Part shown: one piece after another, positions 54,757-61,615 of the stretch
How the letters are laid out: every line of letters starts with the position of its first letter
Numbering within the stretch: the stretch's first letter is position 1
Assembly: GCF_000721105.1 (NCBI RefSeq)
Contig: NZ_JOEV01000025.1
Location: forward strand, 186,001-250,000
DNA from: Streptomyces cellulosae
Lineage (GTDB): Bacteria > Actinomycetota > Actinomycetes > Streptomycetales > Streptomycetaceae
Length of the DNA stretch: 64,000 bases
Reading direction: 5' to 3'
Translations under genes and position numbers: made by a program
Notes under the pieces: generated by a model
Told to the model about the DNA's origin: nothing
The model's database searches: none
The model's input: the letters and a program-made list of their open reading frames with translations, nothing else

Positions 54757-55566
54757 TCACCGGTGGGCCTGCCCTCGGTCGTAGGTGCCGAACACGGCGG
54801 CGTGCGCCGGGCAGTAGACGTTCGCTGAGCACCCGCATGCGAGGTCACCCGAGGCGGTGAACCCGGCCCGTCGGCGGGCCTGTACGGCCGTCTGGCGGGC
54901 GACGGCGGGGTCCACGGCCGCTACCCGCCGAGCAGCGCTCCGCACCCGGGAGGCGGCAGTCTCCGCAGCCGTACGGGCTGCGCTGAACTCCCGCCGGGCG
55001 CGCTCGCGTTCGGCTTCCGCCCGGCGGGTGTTCTCGGTGGTGCGCAGCCGGGCCATGGCCGACCGGTTCGCGTCCGCCTCGGCCGACCAGCGGGCCGTGT
55101 CGGCCGGGCACGGCTCGCCGAGCAGCGTGCGGTAGGTGGCGCTGTCCTCGGGCGGGTGGGTCTGGTGGACGCGGGCGGACTGGTGCGCCCAGCAGGTCGG
55201 GCAGCCGCCCTCCCGGCGGATGCGGTCCCGGGCGGAGGCGGCCTCCAGGACGTCGCGTCCGAAGATCGCGTACGCGTCGGCGGGCAGTGCGCGGAGCGCG
55301 GCATGCGGGGTGGCTGGCAGGTACGTGCTGCCCGGCGGCGCGTGCAGCAGGCTGTCGATGTGCGCCGCCAGGGCGCGCAGATCGCTGCGGCGGCGCATGG
55401 CCTCGGCCCGCCGGTCGGTCGACATGCGCTGCACCGAGGCGAGCGTGACCCGGGCCGGGTCGGAGCCGGGCGCCCTCTCCAGGCGGCCCGCCCGCATTGC
55501 CTCGTAGACGGCGACGTCGGAAATGCTGAGCCGCTGCGCCGCTTCAGCGACGGGAATTACTTCCAT
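54757..55566 (-). CDS. HTH protein with Cys-rich segments, function unknown
   Basis: 269 residues from ATG 55566 with AGAGGGG upstream. An N-terminal helix-turn-helix of excisionase/MerR type (VAEAAQRLSISDVAVYEAMR) is followed by GCPTCWAHQSARVHQTHPPE, a long coiled-coil rich in Arg/Glu/Ala (ERERARREFSAARTAAETAA) and CGCSANVYCPAHAAVFG. The two Cys/His clusters suggest zinc sites. The gene is divergent from the rep operon across a 311-bp AT-richer gap, so it may regulate replication. Confidence 0.65.
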   Translation of the reverse strand: MEVIPVAEAAQRLSISDVAVYEAMRAGRLERAPGSDPARVTLASVQRMSTDRRAEAMRRRSDLRALAAHIDSLLHAPPGSTYLPATPHAALRALPADAYAIFGRDVLEAASARDRIRREGGCPTCWAHQSARVHQTHPPEDSATYRTLLGEPCPADTARWSAEADANRSAMARLRTTENTRRAEAERERARREFSAARTAAETAASRVRSAARRVAAVDPAVARQTAVQARRRAGFTASGDLACGCSANVYCPAHAAVFGTYDRGQAHR

Positions 55567-55877
55567 GATTCCCCTCTGAACTGCGGGCTCTAGTTAGTTA
55601 ACCCAGGTGTACCATGCGAAATGGCTCCGCACCTAACGCCGTAAGGTGCCGGATTGATCACCGACACGGGTGCGGGGCCCTATTTCGTTAAATGGTCGGT
55701 TCGAATAAATAGGAACCTACAAACTTCGCCGCCCGGGTCGGAGAGCGGTTTAGGCTTCCTGAAATTTAGGTATCGTGAATATGGCCCCGGATTCCGGGGA
55801 GGGGAGCGGTCGCCGAGGAACCCGGCCGCGCAACCGTGAGGGGCACGGAGACACCGCAAGTCGCGGAGGACACTCCA
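55567..55877. promoter_or_regulatory. divergent control region before the rep operon
   Basis: 311 bases without a gene and clearly more AT-rich than the surroundings. It contains TAGTTAGTTAACCC at the left, an inverted repeat GCACCT/AGGTGC (55629-55649), the AT-rich TTCGAATAAATAGG region near 55700 and two direct TTTAGG copies near 55750 and 55766. Likely promoters for both flanking operons and perhaps a second replication-control site. Confidence 0.45.
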
Positions 55878-56072
55878 GTGCCCAGGCCCTACACGATGAG
55901 CGAAGCAGCCCTGGCGGTCCGCCGGGCCAACGCCAAGAAGGCCGTCGCCGCACGCGAATCCGTGGACAACTACGTCCGCAAGATCGTGGAGCGCGCGCCG
56001 GAACTCACCGACGAGCACATCGCCAAGCTGCGCACGCTGCTGCGCCCGGTTTCCGGAGGCGCGGCGGAATGA
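55878..56072 (+). CDS. small basic protein upstream of rep
   Basis: 64 residues from GTG 55878 (PRPYTMSEAALAVRRANAKK), with GGAGG eight bases upstream. GTG 55836 would add 14 atypical residues. The rest is helical (AARESVDNYVRKIVERAPEL, TDEHIAKLRTLLRP). Similar short proteins precede replication genes in Streptomyces integrative elements. Overlap with rep is ATGA, so its translation sets rep translation. Confidence 0.7.
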   Translation: MPRPYTMSEAALAVRRANAKKAVAARESVDNYVRKIVERAPELTDEHIAKLRTLLRPVSGGAAE

Positions 56073-57994
56073 TCCAGACACACGAAAGCCTCGGCCGGGC
56101 AGCCGAGGCAATCGAAGAAATCGACGTGAGCAGCGTCAAGGACCAGGATACCCGGGTCGGCGACGGAAATACCTCAACCGATGGGATTAATTCCCGTGAC
56201 ATTGAGGGCGCCCTGTCGGCCGCCGGGTGCGATTACCGACCGGCCGAGAACCGATGGAAGTGTCCCGTACACGGCGGTCACGCGCTGGCCGTGACCCGGA
56301 AGCCGGACAAGGACGTGATCTTCTGCCACGCCGGGTGCAAGTCCGAGGCGATCCTGAGCAAGATCGGGCTGTCCTTCGCCGACCTGGAGCACGGCGGCGA
56401 GCCGAAGCCCGGCCCGGTGCCGGAGTGGGCCCGAGAGCCGTACGTGAAGCCCGGCAAGCCCCGCGCCTACCCCTACCGGGACGAGGCCGGGGAGCTGCTG
56501 TACACCGTCTTCCGGCACGAGCCGAAGGCGTTCAAGCAGCAGGCGGCCGACGGCAGTTGGACGATCAAGGACGTGCGCCGGGTGCTGTACCGGCTTCCGT
56601 CCGTGCTGGAGGCCGTGGCCAACGGGCGGACCATCCACCTGGCCGAGGGGGAGAAGGCGGCCGACGCGCTGCACGCGTCGGGCGAGGTGTCGACCTGCAA
56701 CAGCGGCGGCTCGGCAGGCTGGCGGGACGAACTGGCCGACCCCCTGAAGGGCGCGGCCGAGGTGATCGTCTGGCAGGACCGGGACGACGCCGGAGCCAAG
56801 TGGGCCGCCGCCGTTACCGAGTCGCTGAAGGCGCGTCAGGTGCCGCACAGGGTCGTGCAGGCGCGGACCGAGGCGCCCGCCGATGACGCGTGGGACCACC
56901 TCGCAGCGGGCTGGAGCACCGGACAGGCTGTGCCGGTGGAACGGGCCACCGACCCGGTCGAACGGCTCCTGAGCGAGCTTCTGGACTCCTCCGGCCTGGA
57001 TGACATCCCGTCACCCGAGCCACTGATCTCCGGCTGGCTCACGCTGGACACCCTGTGCCGGATCAACGGCGAGCCCGGGGCCGGGAAGTCCTTCACCGCC
57101 TTGGACTGGGCCGGGCACGTTGGCACCGGCCGAAGCTGGAACGGCCACGTGGTCACACCGGGCCCAGTGGTGTACCTCGTGGCCGAGGGGGCGCGCGGAT
57201 TCAAGAAGCGCGTGCGGGCCTGGGAGCAGCACCACGGCCGTCGGATGGCGAACGTGTACTTCCTCCCCCGGCCGGTCCAGGTGATGGGCGAGGAGTGGGA
57301 CACCTTCAGGGAGCTGTGCCGCCGAGTGCGGCCGGTGCTGATCGTGGTGGACACGCAGAGCCGGGTCACCGTCGGCGTGGAGGAAAACAGCAACACCGAC
57401 ATGGGCCGGGTGGTCGACCGGATGGAGGCCCTGCGGGCGGCTACCGGCGCGTGCGTCCTGCTCGCGCACCACACCCCCAAGGGCGGCGACGGGGGCCGAG
57501 GCGCGGGGGTGATCACCGGAGCAATCAATACCGAGTTCATGGCCACGAAGAAGCGCAACGGCTCGTCCCTCGTGACCCTGGAGAACACCAAGGAGAAGGA
57601 CGAGGCCGAGGGCTCGAAGCTGCGGTTCGTGATGCAGGTGATCGACCTGGAGCCGCCGCCGGGCGAGGACCCGTTCGCCAGCTCGGAGACGTCGGTTGTG
57701 CTGGTGCCGCAGGAGCGGGCCGAGGCGCCCGCAGAGGTCGACCTGTCGCTCCCGGTGGGCACCAGCGCGGCGGACAAGCTCCGCATCCTGCTCACGCGGG
57801 TGTGGGGCAACGGAGGCACCTTCACCAAGGCCGAGGCGCAAGGACTGGTCGTCGGGGACACCAAGGCGGTCGCGCGGCCGACCTTCCACGCGAAGTGGAA
57901 GGAGTTGGTGACCGAGGGCTTCATCCGTGCGGAGCTGTCCGAGAGCGGCCGGGAGCTGTCCCGCTTTCGCGTCGATACAGCCTCGGACGGCTAG
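56069..57994 (+). CDS. replication protein: zinc/TOPRIM primase-like plus RepA-type AAA ATPase
   Basis: 641 residues from ATG 56069 (ATGA overlap). The order is a zinc-binding head (KCPVHGGH ... FCHAGC, about 64-90), a TOPRIM-like domain (TIHLAEGEKAADALHASGEV and VIVWQDRDDAGAKWAAAV, about 190-250), and a RecA-fold RepA/KaiC-like ATPase with Walker A INGEPGAGKSFTALDWAG (about 333-350) and Walker B VLIVVDTQSRVTVG (about 421-434). A winged-helix-like end (KAEAQGLVVGDTKAVARPTF) completes it. It should start or unwind replication of the excised element. An iteron array begins 10 bp after its stop. Confidence 0.88.
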   Translation: MIQTHESLGRAAEAIEEIDVSSVKDQDTRVGDGNTSTDGINSRDIEGALSAAGCDYRPAENRWKCPVHGGHALAVTRKPDKDVIFCHAGCKSEAILSKIGLSFADLEHGGEPKPGPVPEWAREPYVKPGKPRAYPYRDEAGELLYTVFRHEPKAFKQQAADGSWTIKDVRRVLYRLPSVLEAVANGRTIHLAEGEKAADALHASGEVSTCNSGGSAGWRDELADPLKGAAEVIVWQDRDDAGAKWAAAVTESLKARQVPHRVVQARTEAPADDAWDHLAAGWSTGQAVPVERATDPVERLLSELLDSSGLDDIPSPEPLISGWLTLDTLCRINGEPGAGKSFTALDWAGHVGTGRSWNGHVVTPGPVVYLVAEGARGFKKRVRAWEQHHGRRMANVYFLPRPVQVMGEEWDTFRELCRRVRPVLIVVDTQSRVTVGVEENSNTDMGRVVDRMEALRAATGACVLLAHHTPKGGDGGRGAGVITGAINTEFMATKKRNGSSLVTLENTKEKDEAEGSKLRFVMQVIDLEPPPGEDPFASSETSVVLVPQERAEAPAEVDLSLPVGTSAADKLRILLTRVWGNGGTFTKAEAQGLVVGDTKAVARPTFHAKWKELVTEGFIRAELSESGRELSRFRVDTASDG

Positions 57995-58004
57995 GGACGA
58001 CCCC

Positions 58005-58173
58005 GGATACACCCCTCTAGGGGGTGTATCCGGGTGTATCCGCCTCCCCGAGTACAGGTGGATACACCCCCAGATACACCCTCTGACCTGCGAACGGATA
58101 CAGCCGGATACACCTCGATACAAGATCGAAAACTGTATTCCGGGGTGTATCCGACCAAGATCGCGAATACACC
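58005..58173. repeat. iteron array GGATACACC, putative origin of replication
   Basis: Copies of GGATACACC or its complement lie at 58005, 58023 (rev), 58033 (rev), 58060, 58106 and 58144 (rev). One- or two-base variants lie at 58072, 58096, 58116, 58133 (rev) and 58165. The first two flank CCTCTAGGGG as an inverted pair, and 58023/58033 are spaced 10 bp, one helical turn. This 170-bp non-coding array directly after the rep gene has the form of an iteron origin. Confidence 0.8.
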
Positions 58174-58193
58174 CTGAGAGGACCTGAACGATC

Positions 58194-58475
58194 ATGAACG
58201 CAACCCCCGTCCTGCCCGCCTACCGCTCGCCGTCGGGCCTCCAGCTCCGGGTCTGGTGCGAGCACGAACAGCGCTGGCACTACCACGGTGCTGTCGGCCC
58301 CGAGCCGGGCGCCGGAGACGGTGACCGCTTCTCGCACTGCGGGTGCCCGTGCTCCCCGCTGCGGGACGGCTACGCGGTGCGGGAGGTCGGCCCGCTCACC
58401 CCGCAGATCGAACGCGAGCACCGCGAGAGCCAGAGGCGGCACGTCTGCCCCGAGCCCTGCCCGGCCGCCACATGA
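58194..58475 (+). CDS. small Cys/His-rich protein of actinomycete elements
   Basis: 93 residues from ATG 58194 with GAGAGGACC upstream. Segments LQLRVWCEHEQRWHYHGAV, GDRFSHCGCPCSPLRDGYAV and a C-terminal HVCPEPCP carry six Cys and several His, suggesting zinc. Proteins with this WC..E..WHYHG...H..C pattern are common in Streptomyces AICE/prophage accessory regions; the function is unknown. It is separated from rep by the iteron array. Confidence 0.7.
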   Translation: MNATPVLPAYRSPSGLQLRVWCEHEQRWHYHGAVGPEPGAGDGDRFSHCGCPCSPLRDGYAVREVGPLTPQIEREHRESQRRHVCPEPCPAAT

Positions 58476-58507
58476 GCCCCAACCGTTCCGAACACTGAGA
58501 GGCGAAC

Positions 58508-59218
58508 ATGAGCGCACCCCCGCAGGCCCGGCCCAACACGGCCCGGCACGCCGACCGGAACGCGACGATCTTCAACCTGCGGGTGGCCGGGCTGACCGTC
58601 CGGCAGATCGCCGAGCAGGTGCACATCAGCCCCACCCGAGTGCAGGAGATCCTGACCGAGGAGATCGGCGCCCGGGTCGGCCCGGCGGCCGAGGAGTACG
58701 TGACCCTGCGCGAGGCCGAGCTGTCGGCCCTCTGGAAGCGCACGTACACGATCATGGCGACGGCCGAGGACGCCGACACCCGGCTCAAGGCCGTTGACCG
58801 GCTGGTCCGCATCAACGAGTCCCGGCGCAAGCTGCGGGGCGCGGACGCCCCCGAGGCACTGACCATCGCCCTCGGCAAGCGGACCGAGGAAGAGGCTGTC
58901 GACGTCGTGGAGGCCGTCATCTCCGCCGTGCAGGCGGTCGCCGCCGCGCTGCCCGACCTGGACGGCACCTTCAGCCGGAAGCTCCAGCAGTACGCGCTGG
59001 AGATGGCGGGCCGCGCGCTCAAGGCGCAGAGCGGCGAGGACCCAGGCCCCGAGCCCGAGGCGCCCCGGCCACAGCTCGCCCTGCCGCCGGGCCCGTCGGC
59101 GCCCGAGGGGCCCACGCCCCAGAGCTGGCGCACGCGGGACAGCGCGGACCGTGTGCTGGATCAACTGGCGAAGTTCGAGGACGAGTTCGGAGACCTGGAG
59201 GACGACGATGAAGGCTGA
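58508..59218 (+). CDS. terminase-small-subunit-like HTH protein
   Basis: 236 residues from ATG 58508 with GAGAGG upstream. The N-terminal HTH (ATIFNLRVAGLTVRQIAEQV / HISPTRVQEILTEEI) and a helical middle (LREAELSALWKRTYTIMATA, EDADTRLKAVDRLVRINESR) recall small terminase subunits. The C-terminal third is a Pro-rich linker and an acidic end (FEDEFGDLEDDDEG). No large terminase or capsid gene exists in the element, so it may instead be a DNA-binding protein for replication or transfer. It overlaps the next gene by 11 bp. Confidence 0.65.
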   Translation: MSAPPQARPNTARHADRNATIFNLRVAGLTVRQIAEQVHISPTRVQEILTEEIGARVGPAAEEYVTLREAELSALWKRTYTIMATAEDADTRLKAVDRLVRINESRRKLRGADAPEALTIALGKRTEEEAVDVVEAVISAVQAVAAALPDLDGTFSRKLQQYALEMAGRALKAQSGEDPGPEPEAPRPQLALPPGPSAPEGPTPQSWRTRDSADRVLDQLAKFEDEFGDLEDDDEG

Positions 59219-59498
59219 CCGGCGCCGGGAGATCAAGCGGCGGCTGCGGGAGATCAAGCGCGACCCGGCGTCGGCCGAGCCGGGCGAGGCGCAGCACCTG
59301 ACGGCCGAGTACCGGCGGCTCCAGTCGGCCGGACGCGACCCGGCGGCCGACCGGCCCGCGCCCACCCTGTCCGACACCCTGGTCTCCGACAGCCTGACCG
59401 AGGAGGAGCGGGCCGCCGTGGAGACGTGGCCGCCCGAGCTGCGCGCCCGGCTGCACGATCGCGCCCTGACCCGGCAGATCTTGCCCTGGCGGGGGTGA
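59208..59498 (+). CDS. small charged protein at the right end of the element
   Basis: 96 residues from ATG 59208, overlapping the preceding stop. Strongly basic helix at the start (MKADRRREIKRRLREIKRD), then a Pro/Asp-rich region and LTEEERAAVETWPPELRARL / HDRALTRQILPWRG. No family recognised. Last gene before attR. Confidence 0.6.
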   Translation: MKADRRREIKRRLREIKRDPASAEPGEAQHLTAEYRRLQSAGRDPAADRPAPTLSDTLVSDSLTEEERAAVETWPPELRARLHDRALTRQILPWRG

Positions 59499-59572
59499 GC
59501 TGGGCTTCTGTGAATCCTCGGTGCGACGGGGGTAGCGCCAGGGAATCTATGCTTCGCCAACTGCGCTCTGCT

Positions 59573-59602
59573 GGCGCCGATTTACGGTCGTAAATCGGCG
59601 CC
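59573..59602. terminator. 30-bp perfect inverted repeat near attR
   Basis: GGCGCCGATTTACG and its exact complement separated by GT. It could be a bidirectional terminator isolating the element, or a protein-binding site 75-100 bp inside attR. Confidence 0.6.
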
Positions 59603-59647
59603 GCCCCAGGTCAGGGGCGCAGGGAATCGAAGGTGTCCGGCGAGGAG

Positions 59648-59800
59648 CTAGAGGAGTTTTAACCAAATCTTTGAGTCGTCGAAGACGATGGTGCCGTTGC
59701 ACAGCAGGCTCCAGCCCTGTTCGGGGTGGGCCGAGACGGTGACGGCCGTGCGGTGGTCGGGACTGTCCGCGGTGGGGCACGCCGGCTGGTGACTGCACAT
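59648..59800 (-). pseudogene. 5' half of the DUF5999 gene, cut by the element
   Basis: From ATG 59800 (GAGGAGAG upstream) it reads MCSHQPACPTADSPDHRTAV, TVSAHPEQGWSLLCNGTIVF and DD, the usual N-terminus of DUF5999. It then passes into element sequence giving SKIWLKLL and a stop at 59648. The true continuation TGELLPDG lies at 46801 downwards. The hybrid 50-residue protein might still be made. The function of DUF5999 is unknown. Confidence 0.9.
59675..59680. other. attR core
   Basis: GTCGTC where element sequence (TTTGA) meets DUF5999 coding sequence (GAAGACGATGG). Identical to the attL core. Confidence 0.8.
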
Positions 59801-59978
59801 GACGTCTCTCCTCGATCCGGATGGGGCTCCTGCCTCGGTCGGCTCGTATCTCTGTGATAGCCGAGCTTGTTTTCCGTTGGATGAGGAGACCCCCACAGCG
59901 CCGGAATCCCATCGGTGAGGTTCCTGTTCCGGGCAGGCGGCGGCCGGGACATGACCCGCGGGTAAGTACGCTGGCGCC

Positions 59979-60809
59979 ATGCGAGACCATACGACCGACC
60001 CGGCCGGCCTGCGCGGGGACTGCGAGCGGTGTTTCGGCCTGTGCTGCGTGGCCCTGCCCTTCGCCGCCTCGGTGGACTTCGCGATCGACAAGCAGGCCGG
60101 AGAGCCCTGCCCGAACCTTCGGGGCGACCACCGCTGCGGTATCCACGCCGAGTTGCGGACCCGCGGCTTCACCGGCTGCACGGTCTACGACTGCTTCGGG
60201 GCCGGGCAGAAGGTCTCGCAGCTCACCTTCGGCGGACAGGACTGGCGTACCGGATCGCGCGAGCGGGCCCGGCGGATGGCCGAGGTCTTCCCGGTCGTCC
60301 GCCAGCTCCACGAACTGCTGTGGTACCTCACCGAGGCTCTCACCCTGCCGGCCGCCCGCCCGGTCCACTCCGACCTGCGCCGCACACTGCGTCAGACCGA
60401 GGCGCTCACCCGCCAGACTCCGGAGGAACTCCTGGCGTTGGACGTCGGCGCCCACCGTCAGGAGGTCAATGTTCTGCTGCTGAGGACCAGCGGGCTGGTG
60501 CGAGCGGGCACGGGCGGCAGGAAGAAGAACCGGCGCGGCGCCGACCTGATGGGCGCCCGTCTCAAGGGGGCCGACCTCGCAGGCGCCGATCTGCGCGGCG
60601 CCTACCTCATCGCCGCCGACCTCACCGGTGCCGATCTGCGCGGCGCGGACCTGATAGGCGCCGACCTGCGCGACACCGACCTCACGGACGCGGACCTGAC
60701 CGGCGCCTTCTTCCTCACCCAGCCCCAGGTGAACGCGGCCAGGGGCGGGCCGGGAACGCGCCTGCCGGGCTCGGTCACGCGGCCGGCGCACTGGACCGTG
60801 CGGGTCTGA
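59979..60809 (+). CDS. pentapeptide-repeat protein with Cys-rich N-terminus
   Basis: 276 residues. The N-terminal half has a conserved Cys pattern (GDCERCFGLCCVALPF, EPCPNLRGDHRCGIHAEL, GFTGCTVYDCFGAGQ) as in YkgJ-like metal-binding proteins. A helical linker (FPVVRQLHELLWYLTEALTL) follows. Residues ~186-246 are pentapeptide repeats of the A(D/R)LxG type (GADLAGADLRGAYLIAADLT), forming a right-handed quadrilateral helix. Streptomyces proteins with this fusion are known only as hypothetical. The partner is unknown. It lies just outside the element. Confidence 0.85.
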   Translation: MRDHTTDPAGLRGDCERCFGLCCVALPFAASVDFAIDKQAGEPCPNLRGDHRCGIHAELRTRGFTGCTVYDCFGAGQKVSQLTFGGQDWRTGSRERARRMAEVFPVVRQLHELLWYLTEALTLPAARPVHSDLRRTLRQTEALTRQTPEELLALDVGAHRQEVNVLLLRTSGLVRAGTGGRKKNRRGADLMGARLKGADLAGADLRGAYLIAADLTGADLRGADLIGADLRDTDLTDADLTGAFFLTQPQVNAARGGPGTRLPGSVTRPAHWTVRV

Positions 60810-60859
60810 GGACATCCGAGGGCACTCCGTGGTTGGCTTCGCCGCCGATCTTCGATAGG

Positions 60860-60878
60860 TTAGGTGAGCCTTACCTTA
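60860..60878 (+). promoter_or_regulatory. iron box (DmdR1/IdeR-type) before the DUF2470 gene
   Basis: TTAGGTGAGCCTTACCTTA; its complement TAAGGTAAGGCTCACCTAA is close to the actinobacterial iron-box consensus TTAGGTTAGGCTAACCTAA. It lies 11 bp before the start codon and overlaps the ribosome site, so bound DmdR would block expression in iron-replete cells. Confidence 0.8.
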
Positions 60879-60889
60879 GGAGGTTCCGG

Positions 60890-61615
60890 ATGGATGACAG
60901 CCAGAGCCGGCGCGCCGCGCCGTCCGTGGCGGAGCGGGCCCGCTCGGTGCTCGCCGCCGCGTGGTCCTGTGCGGTGACCGCGGAAGGCGGACGCGAGGAG
61001 CTCGTCGGCGCGCACACCGTGACCGAGGACGGCCGGGTGCTCCTGCAGGTGCCCGAGGACAGCACCCTGCTCGCGGCGGCGCTCTGCGCGCCGCGCGGCG
61101 AGCCGTCCGCGGTCCTGGAATTCGCCGACGTCGCGCCCGTCCCCGTACGCCGGCGGATCCGAGCCCGGCTCTGGCTGGCCGGTCGGCTCGTCCCGCAGGA
61201 CGGCCGCCTGGCGTTCGAGGCATCGCGGGTGGTGCTGCGCCAGGAGCCCGGCGAGAGTGCCGTCGACCTCGACGAGTTCGCCGCCGCCGCGCCCGATCCG
61301 CTGGCCACCGCAGAGGCCCGGCTGCTCACCCACCTCGCCGGCCACCACGCCGACGCGGTCGAACGGCTGACCAGGCTGGTGGACTCCGACAGCCTGCAGG
61401 GCGCCGTCCGCGTGCGGCCCCTCGCCGTCGACCGGCACGGACTGACGCTGCGCATCGAGCGCGCCCGCGCCCACGGCGACGTACGACTGGCGTTCCACGC
61501 CCCCGCCGACGATGTCGGCCGGCTCACCGAACGCATGCACGTCCTGCTCGGCCAGGCCAGTGCGGTCTCCTGCCCGCGGGCGCTACAGCGGCAGCGCGCA
61601 GACGGCGACGGGTGA
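60890..61615 (+). CDS. DUF2470-domain protein under iron control
   Basis: 241 residues from ATG 60890 with TTAGGAGG. The N-terminal part resembles the split-barrel heme-utilisation (HugZ-like) fold (RSVLAAAWSCAVTAEGGREE, DGRVLLQVPEDSTLLAAALC). The C-terminal DUF2470 (EARLLTHLAGHHADAVERLT, LAVDRHGLTLRIER, LAFHAPADDVGRLTERMHVL) is clear. Together with the iron box, a role in iron or heme metabolism is likely, with production in iron shortage. The 3' end overlaps the convergent lactonase gene by 33 bp. Confidence 0.85.
   Translation: MDDSQSRRAAPSVAERARSVLAAAWSCAVTAEGGREELVGAHTVTEDGRVLLQVPEDSTLLAAALCAPRGEPSAVLEFADVAPVPVRRRIRARLWLAGRLVPQDGRLAFEASRVVLRQEPGESAVDLDEFAAAAPDPLATAEARLLTHLAGHHADAVERLTRLVDSDSLQGAVRVRPLAVDRHGLTLRIERARAHGDVRLAFHAPADDVGRLTERMHVLLGQASAVSCPRALQRQRADGDG

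Larger units (their letters stand above)
46802..59680. mobile_element. 12.9-kb integrative (AICE-like) element with serine integrase, inserted in a DUF5999 gene
   Basis: Boundaries follow from the split DUF5999 gene and the 6-bp direct core GTCGTC at 46802-46807 and 59675-59680. Gene order: integrase; two small genes on the minus strand; XRE/TPR regulator; Xis-like HTH; membrane GIY-YIG protein; FtsK/TraB-like ATPase; Spd-like membrane proteins; three minus-strand genes; then a rep operon, iteron array and terminase-small-subunit-like gene. No capsid, tail or portal genes are present. The combination of a TraB-like translocase, spread-type membrane proteins and a replication protein fits actinomycete integrative and conjugative elements. 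Most described AICEs instead use tyrosine integrases and tRNA genes. Confidence 0.88.

Noticed and set aside
58005..58173. CRISPR array
   Set aside because: The repeat unit is only 9 bp, occurs in both orientations and irregular spacing, and lies next to a rep gene; it fits iterons, not CRISPR.
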